Shown here: in pieces, positions 1 through 10,296 of the stretch
Position numbering within the stretch: the first letter of the stretch is position 1
Layout of the letters: every line of letters begins with the position of its first letter
Assembly (NCBI GenBank): GCA_025769875.1
Contig: JAGFNK010000084.1
Span: forward strand, 62,001-126,000
DNA: 64,000 nt
Reading direction: 5' to 3'
Source of the DNA: Russula earlei
Taxonomy: Eukaryota > Basidiomycota > Agaricomycetes > Russulales > Russulaceae
The notes under the pieces: generated by a model
The model's database searches: none
What the model was told of the DNA's origin: nothing
Seen by the model: only the letters and a program-made list of their open reading frames with translations
Translations under genes and position numbers: made by a program

Positions 1-2757
1 ATGGTCCATGTCTTTTTGGTGCCAGTTTATTAGACAGATAGGGGAGTGATAGATTCTTGGCTTCTAGCCAAACCTTCTGTCCTTCCTTGAACATTGGCTC
101 AGGAGTGGGTCAGTTTCGCACTGTCTGGTTAACAGCGGTTATGGCTTGAGTTCTTCTGGTTTCTAATAACTTTACGTGCTTTTCCACGAATTCATTGTTT
201 GTGGGGATGGTTAAAGATGGTGAATTTATGGGGATATACCCCAAGAGTGCTTCTGATGGTGTCATATTGATGGTGGTATTGATCCATGAGTTATGAACTG
301 CTGTAGCTAATGGTAGCCATTGGCTCCAGTCAGTTTGGTCATGGGTGACTAGTTGGAGATATTGTTTGATCCATTGATTGTTCCTTTTGGAAATTCCATC
401 CGTTTGGGGGTGGAATGCCATTGACAGGTTCTGTTGGATTCCCAATCTCGTACTAAGGGCCTTGCCAAAGTGTGATGTAAATCGAGGGTCCCGATCTGAT
501 ATGATTTTGGTGGGAAGTCCGAACCAGGGGTACACATGTTCAAGGTACAGCTGGGCAATTTGCGGTCCTGTTATGGTCATTTGGCAGGGTAAGAATATGG
601 CTGCTCTTGTTGCCCCGTGGTCTACTATGGTGAGGATAGCATCAAACCCTTTGCTTTTGGGTAACTGAGTTATCAAGTCCATAGCTATTTGTTGGAACGG
701 AAGGTTTTGTTGATGTGAAGGGATTTGGTACATAGGGGTTTTAGTCCGGTGTGTGAGTATCTTGTTTTGTTGACACGTGTTGCATCCCATTACATAGTCT
801 CTGATCCACGCATTCATTGATGGCCACCAGTACGATCGAATTACTTTGTGGAATGTTTCATCTCTTCCAGGATGGCCTGCTGTGGGATGGTCGTGAAATT
901 CTTGTAATATTCGTCTTTTGAGGTATAATTCAGGAGGTACAATGAGTTTGCCTTGCATTTCCCAGACTCCTTCTTTAGTCCTTGTTATGCCAAATGTTTT
1001 AGACCATTCTTGACACAGGTTTTGATGGCATTTTTGAGCTTGTCGGACATGTCCTTTGGTGGAACTGATGAGGATAGTGTGGATGAATAGTTCTGATGGA
1101 AGGACCGTAACGTCTTCATTGTCTCTGTCACCTTTATTGGCATCTGGTGGTATGGATAGAAGATCTCCTGCTGAGTGTTTCTTCCCAGGGACATGTTGTA
1201 TTTTTAGCCAATAGTCTTGTAGGTCAGTAAACCATCTGGCCACTCTTCTATTTATTTTTCTTGGGTTCTTCCAGTAAGTGAGGTTGGCATGGTCTGTTAG
1301 CAGGGTTATTGGGTGACTCATCCCTGCTAGATGTGGTCTCCAATGTAATAGTGCTTTGTGTACTGCAAGTAATTCTCTCTCGTATATGTCATAATTCCGT
1401 TCTGTGGGTGTGAAAGTGGAGGAGTAATAGGCAATTGGGTGTCGTCATGGTTTGGTAGGTTTAGTGGGGTTGATTTCTCCCTCTTGTGAGAGTATGGCTC
1501 CTACGCCATACGCTGAGGCGTCTGTTTCTAGGAAGAATGGTTTATCGTAGTCTGGTTGGGTTAATACTGGTTTTTCAGTGGTTAGACGTTTTAGTTCATC
1601 GAATGGCTTTTGATGATTTTGAGTCCAGTTCCAAATTGTTGCCTTTTTGGTTAGATCTAGTAATGGTCTTGCGATGTTGGAGTATCCTGGTATGAAGTAT
1701 TGATAAAAACCGGTGAATCCTAGAAAGGCTCTGATGTCTGTGGGTGTTTTGGGGTTTGGCCAGTTCTGTACGCTGGCCACCTTTTTGGGATCCATTTGAA
1801 TCGTGTTTCCTTTTAACACAACTCCCAAGAATTCCATGGTGGTTTGTTCGAACTGACACTTCTCTGGTTTGAGGTAGAGGTTGTGTTTCTTTAGTTTGTC
1901 CAGAATTTTGTGAACGTAGTTTTCATGGTTCGGATCATCCTGTTTTGTTGCGATTAGTATGTCGTCCATGTAAATGGTTAACCAATCTTCTCATAACTCT
2001 TCCTCAAATATAGCATTCATCATAGTTTGGAAGGTGGCCGGCAGGTTGGTTAGTCCAAAGAACATTATGGTGGGTTCAAACAGTCCTTTATTTGTAAGGA
2101 AGGCTGCTTTCCATTGATCTCCTTCCTTGATTTGGATGTTGTTGTATTCCCACTGTATGTCGAACTTGGTGAACTTCCCTTTCCCATGGACCTTGTTGAT
2201 GAGCTGTGAGATTGAGGGTAGTGGGTATCAATTTTGTACGGTCCACTCGTTCAACTTTCGATAGTCCTGTACAGGTCGTAGCTTCCCATCCTTCTTTTTA
2301 ATAAAGAAGAATGGAGCAGCGTAAGGGGATTTGGACGGTCGTATGTATCCTTTCTGTAGGTGTTTCTTGATGAATTTCTTTAGTTCTTCCTGTTCATTTT
2401 GTGTTAATGGGTATATCTTTCCAGGTAGGGAACTGGGTGCTCCAGGTTTTAATTGAATAGGATGATCCCATATCCTTGGTTCTGGGAATCATTGCGCCGC
2501 TTCTTCAGAAAACACCTGGCTATGTCATTGGTATTTTTCAGGTATGTCAGCATGGTTGGTGGTATCAGGTGGAAGGATAATTCATCCAATATATAGTTCT
2601 GAGGTTTCTTTTCTCCTGGGTAAAAATTGAGCCTTTGTAGCATTGGGTGCTTTGGCAATGATTGGTAGATGGGAGGCATCGATCCATCCTCTTGCCCAAT
2701 CAATCCTTGGTTGGTTTTCTGCGAACCATGGATATCCTAAGATCATTTGTTTTCTCC
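1..2757 (-). pseudogene. Gypsy-1 pol: RT, RNase H, integrase (TGA-riddled)
   Basis: Polyprotein that would copy element RNA into DNA and integrate it. Reading down from 2757: linker with the RIDWARGW motif, RT with [11 protein letters not shown] and the YMDD catalytic box (about 1975), RNase H with TDASAYG (about 1500) and YERELLAV, then integrase with an HH-CC zinc finger (about 810-900) and catalytic Asp in MDLIT and SDRDPRF. One frame is open from 2757 to 1 except for TGA at 2582, 2525, 2489, 2228, 1991, 1445 and 110. Several replace Arg that the family conserves, for example N-R-YPLP at 2228. The third integrase catalytic residue is Lys instead of Glu (codon 386-388, TCC|AAA in place of TCC|GAA). 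Non-functional as it stands. Confidence 0.92.
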
Positions 2758-2990
2758 CAAATCTGATAGGAAGAACCTCATCCTGATGGTTTTAGGTCCT
2801 GTCCTGATGTCTAGGTCTGTGTAGTGTTGTAGTGCTCTTGTTTTGTTGGGAGTTCCATTGATGTTTAATAACTTCCTTGGTTGATCCAGCTTCTTTATTG
2901 GAAGGCAGAGCCATTGGGTGTATTTCAAGTTTAGAAAGTTTTCTGTGGCTCCGGAATCCAGTAGTGCAATCATCTCAGCCCTCTTTTAAT
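2743..2990 (-). pseudogene. Gypsy-1 aspartic protease
   Basis: Retroviral-type aspartic protease that would process Gag-Pol. The active-site motif LLDSGATENF is intact near 2950. The domain reads on to SDLG and then shifts frame near 2757, after which the expected ILGYPWF is found in the pol frame. A one-base indel therefore separates protease from RT. It lies between gag and RT as in other gypsy elements. Confidence 0.82.
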
Positions 2991-3075
2991 AAGAATGGAG
3001 ATATACTCTGACTGTCATTGACTTTCTGTTAGACATATACATTCTTATCAAAGCTCCTAATCCAGGCTGAATGGA

Positions 3076-4920
3076 TTAAAGAGAGGGAAAATCCAACAAG
3101 ACTCCGAGTTGAGCAGCCAGCGCATCTTTATCTTGGTCTGATAGTGCCTCCAATGTGGCTCTTGCAGCTGCAATTCAATCTTCAGGGGAAGAAGATGAGC
3201 AAGTGTGAGCAGGGTGGGGTGTTTCTACTATAGTAGACGTGTCATCCCAGTCGATGAGGTTAATATTCTGTTTGCGTTGCGGGCAGTCACATGCGAAGTG
3301 GCCTATTTGACCACACTCGAAACAATTGTTGTTGTTTTGGCGATGGTTGTGATTATTGCCAAGTTGCGCGACTTGTCCTCTGAAGTTTCTCTGGTTTCGG
3401 AATGGGGGAGCTTGCATCCTATCGATGTCCATGGGTACCTGTTGGTTAGCCATAGACCTGGGGGCATTCAACGAATTGTATCCTTGTTGGAACGATTGGA
3501 ACATCCCGCGTCCTCCTGGGTTGAAGGTATTTCATTGTTGATATTGTTGGTTCCCACGGTAAGGGAACCCTCCTCTCAGGACAAAGGGTGTGCATCTGAA
3601 AGTATTGTTTTGTCCCAACAGATTGGCCAGCAATTGTTTTCCTTTGACTATTTCGACTGCACATTGTTTGATGTCGTCGTAGGAGTTCATATTTTGCGAA
3701 GTTAATATGGTGTCAAGGACATTCTGTGGTAGTCCCCTCATAAAGAGATGGGTCACAGAATCTTCTCCGAGCTGGTAGCCAACTTCACGAGTGAGCATTT
3801 CAAACGCTGCTATGTATTGATCAACTTCATTGTTTCTAAGTCGCAGGTCTGAGATCTTCCCGGCTGCACGTTGAGCCTTTCCGGTGTCTTGGAACTGTTG
3901 TTGAAATTCGTGTAAGAATTGCTCCCACACTGCTGGTATGTCATCTTGTGGACCAAGGGTATCGATCCAAGTCCCAATACTCCTGGCCCAATTGTCGGTT
4001 TCTGGCCCTTTTATAAGGGTCAAGGCTAGCGCGACTGGTCGGATGGGGGAGTTCATGCCAGTGACGGTTCAATTGGCACGGAGGTAATCAGTTAGTTCTT
4101 GAATAAACAAGTCTTCCTTGGTTCGGTCGCCTTTGAATGGAACAGGAAGACTTCTGAGGGTTTTGGTATCGCCTGGCGCCAGTTGTGGTATCAGGACCTG
4201 AGGTAGGTTAGCATTTGGACCATATCCTCCAGGGCCTCCCAGACCACCAGGGCCTCCTGGGCCACCTGGACCACTTGGTCCTCCTGGTCCTCCAGATCCT
4301 GAAGAATGGCCTCTGCTTCGTCGCAAAGCGTTTCTAAGAGCTTGGTATGTATCATTTGGCATGGTGGCATTTGCTCTTCCAGCTGTGGTTGACGTTGCGG
4401 CAACAGTCAGCATTGTGGCTGTGACAGTGGTTGTTGGTTGAGTAGTTGTGGTAGTGGCTGTGACTGTGGCCATGGTGTTTGTTCTCTGATAGGGAAGCAC
4501 TGATACAGGAAGGTTGCTGGGGAAGAATACAGTGGGGGTGAGGGTGTTGTCATCGTTCGATCTGATAGTGTCTGGTTTGAGGTCGTCGGGGATGGGCGCA
4601 TTTCATATGTCTTGTGCGGTATTGGTTTCCTCTTTGATAGTTTCTGTGCTAGCTGGTTCTGAATGCTTATCGTCTGTATTTTCTCCAGCTTTCATTTCGT
4701 CGAGATTGTCTTGTGTGTCGAGGTTGTAGTCGTTCAAATCCTCTTGTTCTTCTCCGAGATAGCACCTGCTGCTTTCATCTTGGAATATTTCGTACCAAGT
4801 GTCTGCTCCATAGTAGACTGGTACTGTAAGATTGTCGAATACTCATCCTCCTGATGGATGAGTGATGTAACAGCCTAGTGTTTGTTTGTTCTCTTCGGGT
4901 CCAACCCAATATGTTCGCAT
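3076..4920 (-). pseudogene. Gypsy-1 Gag with zinc knuckle, five TGA stops
   Basis: Structural capsid/nucleocapsid protein of about 615 codons. I take the ATG at 4918-4920 as start and the TAA at 3076-3078 as natural stop. From the N-terminus there is an acidic region, a Thr/Ala-rich stretch, a Gly-Pro-Gly collagen-like run (about 4215-4310), the retrotransposon gag domain (about 3600-4050) and one CCHC knuckle, CFECGQIGHFACDC (about 3270-3330). The frame is open throughout except for TGA at 4846, 4603, 4069, 3532 and 3175. There is no frameshift and no TAA or TAG before the natural stop. Confidence 0.88.
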
Positions 4921-4994
4921 GTTGAACGGTACAGTGAGCCTATTCTGCTCTGGCAGGTAAACTCGTTCCCTGTGTGACGAAGCCGTGATGAAGG

Positions 4995-5005
4995 AAGTTG
5001 AATCT
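4995..5005 (-). promoter_or_regulatory. Gypsy-1 putative self-priming primer-binding site
   Basis: Minus strand AGATTCAACTT, two bases after the LTR end. It matches the reverse complement of the presumed transcript 5' end (5129-5139, AAGTCAAATCT) at 9 of 11 positions. Both mismatches are transition-type. Confidence 0.55.
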
Positions 5006-5007
5006 AA

Positions 5008-5181
5008 TGTCACCGCCATTGGGTCAGATGATGATTGATTAGATCTGTTGAGTGTTGGATGGTAGAGTTAACTGGTAGTCAAGCAGTTAATGAGAAGAAA
5101 GGAATCGATTGTCTGGTAACTAGACAGGAGATTTGACTTGGACTCTTAGTGAGCCCTTCATACGAGTTATATACCTGTGAG
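5008..5181 (-). repeat. Gypsy-1 5' LTR remnant (family A')
   Basis: The minus-strand end of the LTR, ending GGCGGTGACA at 5008. It is truncated at 5181 by the Gypsy-2 LTR. It holds a TATA-like box (5167-5173) and, 35 nt downstream of it, the segment complementary to the primer site. A second fragment of this LTR family lies at 14931-15016 in the opposite orientation. Confidence 0.8.
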
Positions 5182-5673
5182 TGTCACCGACTGGGGGCGG
5201 TGTTGCTGACAAATCGTTTCACGCACGAGATGTGCACACTGAGTTGAGCGAGACAACAAGTTCTCGCGAGATTCAGGGATCTCGGTGACAACACAGCGAA
5301 GGCTAGTGTGTACCATGGAGAGGAAAGACAATGAATAAGTCTTCGCATTTGAAGACTTAGAGAGACAAAAGAGGTTCTAAGACGATTGCTTGATTCCCTG
5401 CAAGCCTACAGTCCCGAAGCTGAATCCAGTGATATTTCACAAGAGAACAAGCTTAAGGCTTGTTCTCTTCTACTGACAGGTTTATATAGGCAGATACATC
5501 CCATATCAAATGGTAGACATATGGTAGCAATGAGGTGATCGAGACTGGAACACGCTGGAAGGTGGTGGTACATGCGAGGGTTAATGAGTCATGGGACGTG
5601 CGGAAACTGCGAGGCTTGTCCAGGTAGGCTTGTCTGGTTGCTGGTCTGGTCCGAGGGGCCAGTACTTGTGACA
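5182..5673 (-). repeat. LTR family A, Gypsy-2 3' LTR (492 bp)
   Basis: Bounded by TGTCAC/GTGACA inverted ends. The minus strand carries TATATAA (5482-5488) followed by a hairpin with arms AGAGAACAAGC and GCTTGTTCTCT (about 5440-5466). Other family A copies are at 12072, 16483, 25168 and 30502. The copy at 25168 is also exactly 492 bp once its nested insert is removed. Confidence 0.92.
5444..5488 (-). promoter_or_regulatory. LTR-A core promoter and transcript-start hairpin
   Basis: The TATA box at 5482-5488 is followed 35 nt later by AAGCTTGTTCT (5454 to 5444 on the minus strand). This is the expected transcription-start zone. The 11-mer is a perfect reverse complement of the primer site at 12059-12069. 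Confidence 0.65.
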
Positions 5674-5784
5674 TCACCCCCTTGTTAATGTCTAAGCGGT
5701 ATAAGGGATGATAGTTGATTGACAACGATGAGCATGGAAATGAAGTTGATCATGAGGGACTCGACACATCCTGTCAGTTTTGCA

Positions 5785-7008
5785 TCATCGATGCGGGTTT
5801 CTGCAGCGGTCAGCTATATGCCCATGATGGCTACAGAGGACGCAGATGGCAATCTTAGGGCATTCGAATGTGTCGTGCCCTCCATTGTGACACCAAGCGC
5901 ATTTGTCAGAGAGTCAAGGGAGGAATTGGTACCATGGGTCTAATAGAGCTTGTTTGGCATCTTGGTGCTCCTGGTCAGTAAGTTGAGGCATGGTTCCAAA
6001 CAGGACCCATGGTTTGAGGCGAGCCTTGGCGTTTGCCTTGGCTAGTTTGATTTCCAAATCTCTTACTTCCCACATCATGCCATGGTATCTTTCGCAAGTG
6101 GTGACAAGACAGTTTGCCATTTGTCGTGTCTTTTTTATGGCGAATCGATAGCGGCGTACTTCAGCTTCCAAGGATAGGTCCTGTTCGAACCTGAGTGCCT
6201 CATCTATGGCCATAGTGTGTCTGAGGCCGTCTTTGAACAAAAAGGCATCTTTTTGTGTGAGAAGAGGGCGAGGATAGGGGTCGGCTCGAGCTCGAATGGG
6301 AATATGGTGAGTGGGACACCCAGGACAGTAAGTGGCTAGTAAGGAGGGGAAGCCATGCGTAAGGTCGGGGAGGACAAAGCAAGGGGGTAGTGTGTCGTGT
6401 TCATTGCCTGGGTCTGGGATTAGTAAGTCCAGTCCAAGGTCTCCTTCTTCCCATCCTTCTCCAAGTTCTTCTAACTCAGAAAGCTGGATGTGATTGGCAG
6501 GTGGCTCATAGACAGGAGGTGGCGTTCTCTCGAGGTTTATCGGGGCGAAGTTTTCATTGAGTGAGAGGATGTTTTCGACTTGCTCAATGATGGGAGTAGT
6601 GGTGCATGGAGGGATCGGAATGGGGTCAGGTGATGGGGAGCGAACATGATAGGAAGGGCTGCGGGTTCTGACAGGCGAGTTGGTCCCTTGTGCAGGGGAT
6701 CGATTGCCAAAGGCACATAGTATAGTGGTGAGGGAGTCGTCTTCCCGTAGTTTGCGTGTTTGTATGATCATTGCGGTGTGCTGTGCAGCGCGTCGAATGA
6801 GTATTCTAGTGTTGATGGTTGCCGCTGTCGAGGGGGCTGGTTCTCTAGACAGTGGCAGGTGGATGAGTGCAGGAGAGTAAGGAGGAGTAGGTACGAGGGT
6901 AGCAGTGGAAGCAGTGGGGGAGTTTTGTGTGGAAGTCATGTTGTAGTATCTTGGGATGGAGCAGTGGGGGTAGTCGTTTGTAGGTGGTGTCTTTATACTT
7001 GGGGTCAT
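5785..7008 (-). pseudogene. Gypsy-2 ORF3: Pro-rich protein with two CCHC knuckles
   Basis: About 408 codons downstream of integrase and upstream of the 3' LTR, the position env occupies in some LTR elements. The ATG (7006-7008) overlaps the integrase stop as ATGA, a layout known to permit termination-reinitiation. The N-terminal half is Pro/Ser/Thr-rich and the middle acidic. A charged alpha-helical stretch (about 6000-6200) precedes two consecutive zinc knuckles, CAWCHNGGHDTFEC and CVLCSHHGHIADRC (about 5795-5900). One in-frame TGA (5914-5916) separates the knuckles from the body and looks like CGA decay. No transmembrane or Env-like feature is seen; a nucleic-acid-binding, Gag-like role is inference. 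Confidence 0.75.
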
Positions 7009-8226
7009 CCAGCCGAAGCAGAGTAGTATTCCTTTAGGAGTTTTGGGGCATTAAGGTTGTGGTGGTCGACCCATGAGTCATCTGATGCAGGATATCCTTT
7101 CCAGTGCACAAGGTATTGTAGTTTATGTGTTCGTCCAAACCTTCTAGTGTCTAGAATCACTTCAATTTCGTATTCTTCCTTGTTTTTGATGGTCGGTGGA
7201 GGGCATGTAAATGGCGTGCTGTACTCCTCTGTCTCTGTGTAGGGGAGAAGTAGATTGACATGAAAGACGTCGTGTATCTTCATTGATGGTGGAAGTTGTA
7301 ATTGATATGCGACTTTGGAAATTCTTTTTGTGATGGGGAATGGACCATATCTTTTGGGCATTAACTTGCATGTTCCTCGTGTTTTGAGGTTCTTCGCTTC
7401 TAGCCATACAAGGGTCCCTTCTTCCATTTCTTTGATGTCAGGTTTTAGGGGTTGTTGTTTACATTCGAGAAGTTGTTGAGCATCTTGTCTTGCTTCTTCT
7501 AGTTGTTTTAGGCAATTGGTGGATGAGGGTACATTGTTGTCTTCTAGACTGATGTTGATCTGGGGTCTGAATCCCATGAGGAGTTCGTGCGGTGATTTTC
7601 ATGATGTTTCATGTTTTCACAAGTTGTGTGCATATTCTGCCAAGGGAAGCATTTTTGCCCAGGAGTGCGGATGAGTCGTGGTCCAGGGTCTTAGGTATTG
7701 TTCTAGCCATGCATTCATCCTTTCTGTCTGCCCATCAGTTTGGGGGTGGAACGCGGTGGACATGTTTTGTTTGATGCCTAGATTTTTACATATGGCTTTG
7801 GAGAAGTTTGATGCAAATCGAGGGTCTCTGTATGATTCTTTTCAGGATACCGAACCAGGGCACAAGGTGTTTCAGATACTCGTGTGCGACGCCTGTTCCG
7901 TCAATCGTTTTGCTGCATGGGATGAACTTTGTCACTTTGGAGCATCCTTGGTCGATGATGGTAAGAACACTATCGAATCCTTCTGATTTAGGCAGGTCAG
8001 TGATGAGATCCATTGATACATATTGAAAGGGGCCTTGTTCAACGTGTGTGTTGAGTGGAAAAGTCGTGGCCTTCTTTCTGGGTATGTTGGTCTTGGACTC
8101 TTGGCATTTGGCACAGCCCTTGACATATTGTTCCACAAATTGTCGTAATCTAGGTCCTTCATAGTGTTGTTTGACTAACTCCCAGGTGTTAGCTATTCCT
8201 GGATGTCCTGCAAAGGGGGGTGTCAT
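7005..8226 (-). pseudogene. Gypsy-2 integrase with C-terminal chromodomain
   Basis: Integrates element cDNA; the chromodomain is thought to guide it to modified histones. Zinc-finger part with GCAKCQ (about 8120), core with SMDLITDLP (about 8000) and catalytic Glu context HPQTDGQTERMN (about 7740, intact). The C-terminus has the GPF/Y-type region and a chromodomain with EVILDTRR, LVHWKGYPASDDSW and a final helix (about 7030-7190). The frame breaks at a run of six C (8215-8220), again near 7850 around the second catalytic Asp, and by stops near 7610. ORF3 follows with a 4-nt overlap. Confidence 0.88.
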
Positions 8227-8245
8227 GGAATTGTCTTAAAATTTC

Positions 8246-9850
8246 TCATCATTCGTTGGGTTTGTCTGGTAGGTAGGTTTTTTGGGCAAGGATTTCGGGT
8301 GGTAATAATGTGGTTTTTTGTTCTTCTACCCCCTTGTTAAGGTCTTTGCGACGAGAAAGTGTGTCAGCGATTGTGTGTGTGTGTCTGGGGATATGTTCCA
8401 TAGTGAAGTTGAAATCTTGCATGTATTGCATCCATCTGGCTTGTCATCCTGTCAATTTTTGTGGTTCTTTGAAATAGGTAAGGTTTTTGTGGTCTGTCCT
8501 TATTCTCACTGGTTTATCGGCTCCTAAGAAGAATGGTCATCCACTTTTTAGTCCAAAAATTACTGCTGCTAATTCTTTGTCATGTGCATCGTAGTTTCTT
8601 TCTGCATCCAGCAACGTTCTGGAGTAGTATGCAATTGGATGTAGACCATATTTGTGTTCCTGCGTTATGACCGCTCCGATGGTGAATCCCGATGTGTCAG
8701 TGTCTAGAATGAATTGTTTTGTCCAGTCTGGAGTGCAAAGCACTGGGTAAGATACACAGGTCTCTTTCAAGACCTGAAAGGCTTGATCTTCCTTTGTTGT
8801 CCATTCCCATTGTTTATTTTTCTTTGTCAAGTCATTTAACGGTCTGGATTTAATGGAGAAGTTGGGTATAAAGTTTCAATAGAAATTACAGAATCCTAAG
8901 AAACTTCTGACTTCTTTCAAGGTTGATGGGGTTGGCCAATCTTTGATTCCTTTGACTTTGACGGGGTCCATGGTTATTTGTCCTTCTCCTATGATTACTC
9001 CGAGGTATTCTACCTTTCGTTTGTGGAATTGGCATTTTTCTGGTTTGAGGTAGAGGTCATGCTGTTTTAGTTTGGATAGTATGTGGTTGACTTTGATCGC
9101 GTGTTCGTCTTCATCATTTTCGGTGGTGATGATAATGTCATCCATGTAAATTTTCAACCATCCTTGTGCGAGCTCTTCTTGAAAAATGTCGTCCATCATG
9201 GTTTGAAAGGTAGCTGGAGAGTTTGTCAGTCTGAAGAACATCACTGTAGGTTCAAATAACCCGTCGCTGGTTTTAAAGGCTGCTTTCCATTCGTCCCCTT
9301 CTTTGATTCAGATATTGTTATAACCCCATCTGATGTCGAATTTAGTAAAGAGTTCCTTTCCTGCCAAGGTGTGGATAAGTTCTGGGATTAGAGGTAGTGG
9401 ATATATGTTTGGTATCGTCCATTTGTTTAGGTTTCTGTAATCCTGTACTGGTTGGAATTTTCCATCTTTCTTTTTTATAAGAAAGAATCCACTAGCGTAT
9501 GGTGAATTGGATCTTCTAATTCGTTTAAGTTGTAAGTTTTGTTCAAGGAATTTCCCTTGTTCTTCTTTTTCTTTAGGTGATAAGGGGTATACTCTGCAAT
9601 TGGTCATTGTTGGGGTGTCTGGTTTTAGATCAATAGCATGGTCCCATTTCCTTGGCCCAGGGAATCTTTCTGACTCTTGTTCCATGAATACTTGTCCGTA
9701 TTGGTGATATTGATGAGGAACCATTTCTTGCCAGGTCTTAGGTTTGTCTTGCATTTGTGACTCTGCTAGTTGTTGAGCTATGGTGGTTTTGCATATCTGA
9801 GTTTGTAGCCATAGCTCATCTCCTTCTTCCCAGTCTGTTAGAGCTTTGAT
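8246..9850 (-). pseudogene. Gypsy-2 reverse transcriptase and RNase H
   Basis: One frame runs from the protease boundary to 8246. RT motifs include FQPVQDYRNLNKWT (about 9430), NIYPLPLIPEL, KFDIRWGYNN, and YMDD (about 9150). RNase H has LDTDTSGFTIGAV (about 8690) and YDAHDKELAAV. In-frame stops at 9308, 8876, 8537, 8444, 8249 and 8246 are all TGA, and most fall where related elements have Arg (for example NI-R-IKEGD at 9308 and NFY-R-NFIP at 8876). Confidence 0.9.
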
Positions 9851-10258
9851 CTATGGTGGTGTTTCCTGATTTCCCATGAGGGTGATCCTTCCCATCATGG
9901 TTCCCTTGGACCAGTTTATTCTTGGATTGGTTGATTCTAAGAACGGATATTCCAGGATGATGTCATCTTGTCCTATGTCTGCCACTAGGAATTGGTGTGC
10001 ATGTTTTTGTCCTAGTAATCTTTGTTCTAAATCAACAGTTTGAGTGATTTTTCCTAAGCGATTGAGCGTTCCATCAATGTTTCTAATGTTCCTGGTCGGT
10101 TTTAGGTCTCTAGTTCGTAGGTGTAATTCTTTTGTTAATTTGAGAGATATGAAGCATTCAGTGGCTCCACTGTCTATCAGGGCTTTTCTTTCGGCTTTGT
10201 TCAATCCAATGTAAATAGTAGTCATCACTGATATTGACTTTCTTTGAGACTTGTACAT
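9851..10258 (-). CDS. Gypsy-2 aspartic protease
   Basis: Open frame of 135 codons with the active site ALIDSGATECFIS (about 10170) and the downstream ILEYPFLE motif, where many relatives have ILGYPFL. It processes Gag-Pol in this class of element. It shares the pol frame and ends in TAG at 9851. Translation of the same frame beyond that TAG gives plausible linker, so the TAG may be a CAG mutation, not a true end. Confidence 0.82.
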   Translation of the reverse strand: MYKSQRKSISVMTTIYIGLNKAERKALIDSGATECFISLKLTKELHLRTRDLKPTRNIRNIDGTLNRLGKITQTVDLEQRLLGQKHAHQFLVADIGQDDIILEYPFLESTNPRINWSKGTMMGRITLMGNQETPP

Positions 10259-10296
10259 GGAGTTGATACCTAAAGCTCAAGCAATTGCCGTTATGC

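Larger units (their letters stand above)
1..5181 (-). mobile_element. Gypsy-1, Ty3/gypsy LTR retrotransposon, 3' end off window
   Basis: On the minus strand the order is 5' LTR remnant (5008-5181), primer site, gag, protease, reverse transcriptase, RNase H, integrase. The integrase C-terminus runs off the window at position 1, so the 3' LTR is not seen. The 5' LTR is cut at 5181, where the 3' LTR of Gypsy-2 abuts. Gag is one uninterrupted frame and pol is a second, apart from TGA codons; the only indel-type shift I see is between protease and RT near 2757. Domain order (integrase last) assigns it to Ty3/gypsy. I cannot see whether a chromodomain follows. Confidence 0.93.

Noticed and set aside
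378..668. Plus-strand ORFs over Gypsy-1 and Gypsy-2 pol
   Set aside because: Antisense shadows of integrase and RT with no motifs of their own.
5177..5678. TSD for the 5182-5673 LTR as a solo LTR
   Set aside because: GTGAG and TCACC do not match; PPT and coding sequence on the right show it is the 3' LTR of Gypsy-2.
5785..7008. ORF3 as an envelope gene
   Set aside because: No signal peptide, no transmembrane segment and no fusion-type features; the zinc knuckles point to nucleic-acid binding instead.
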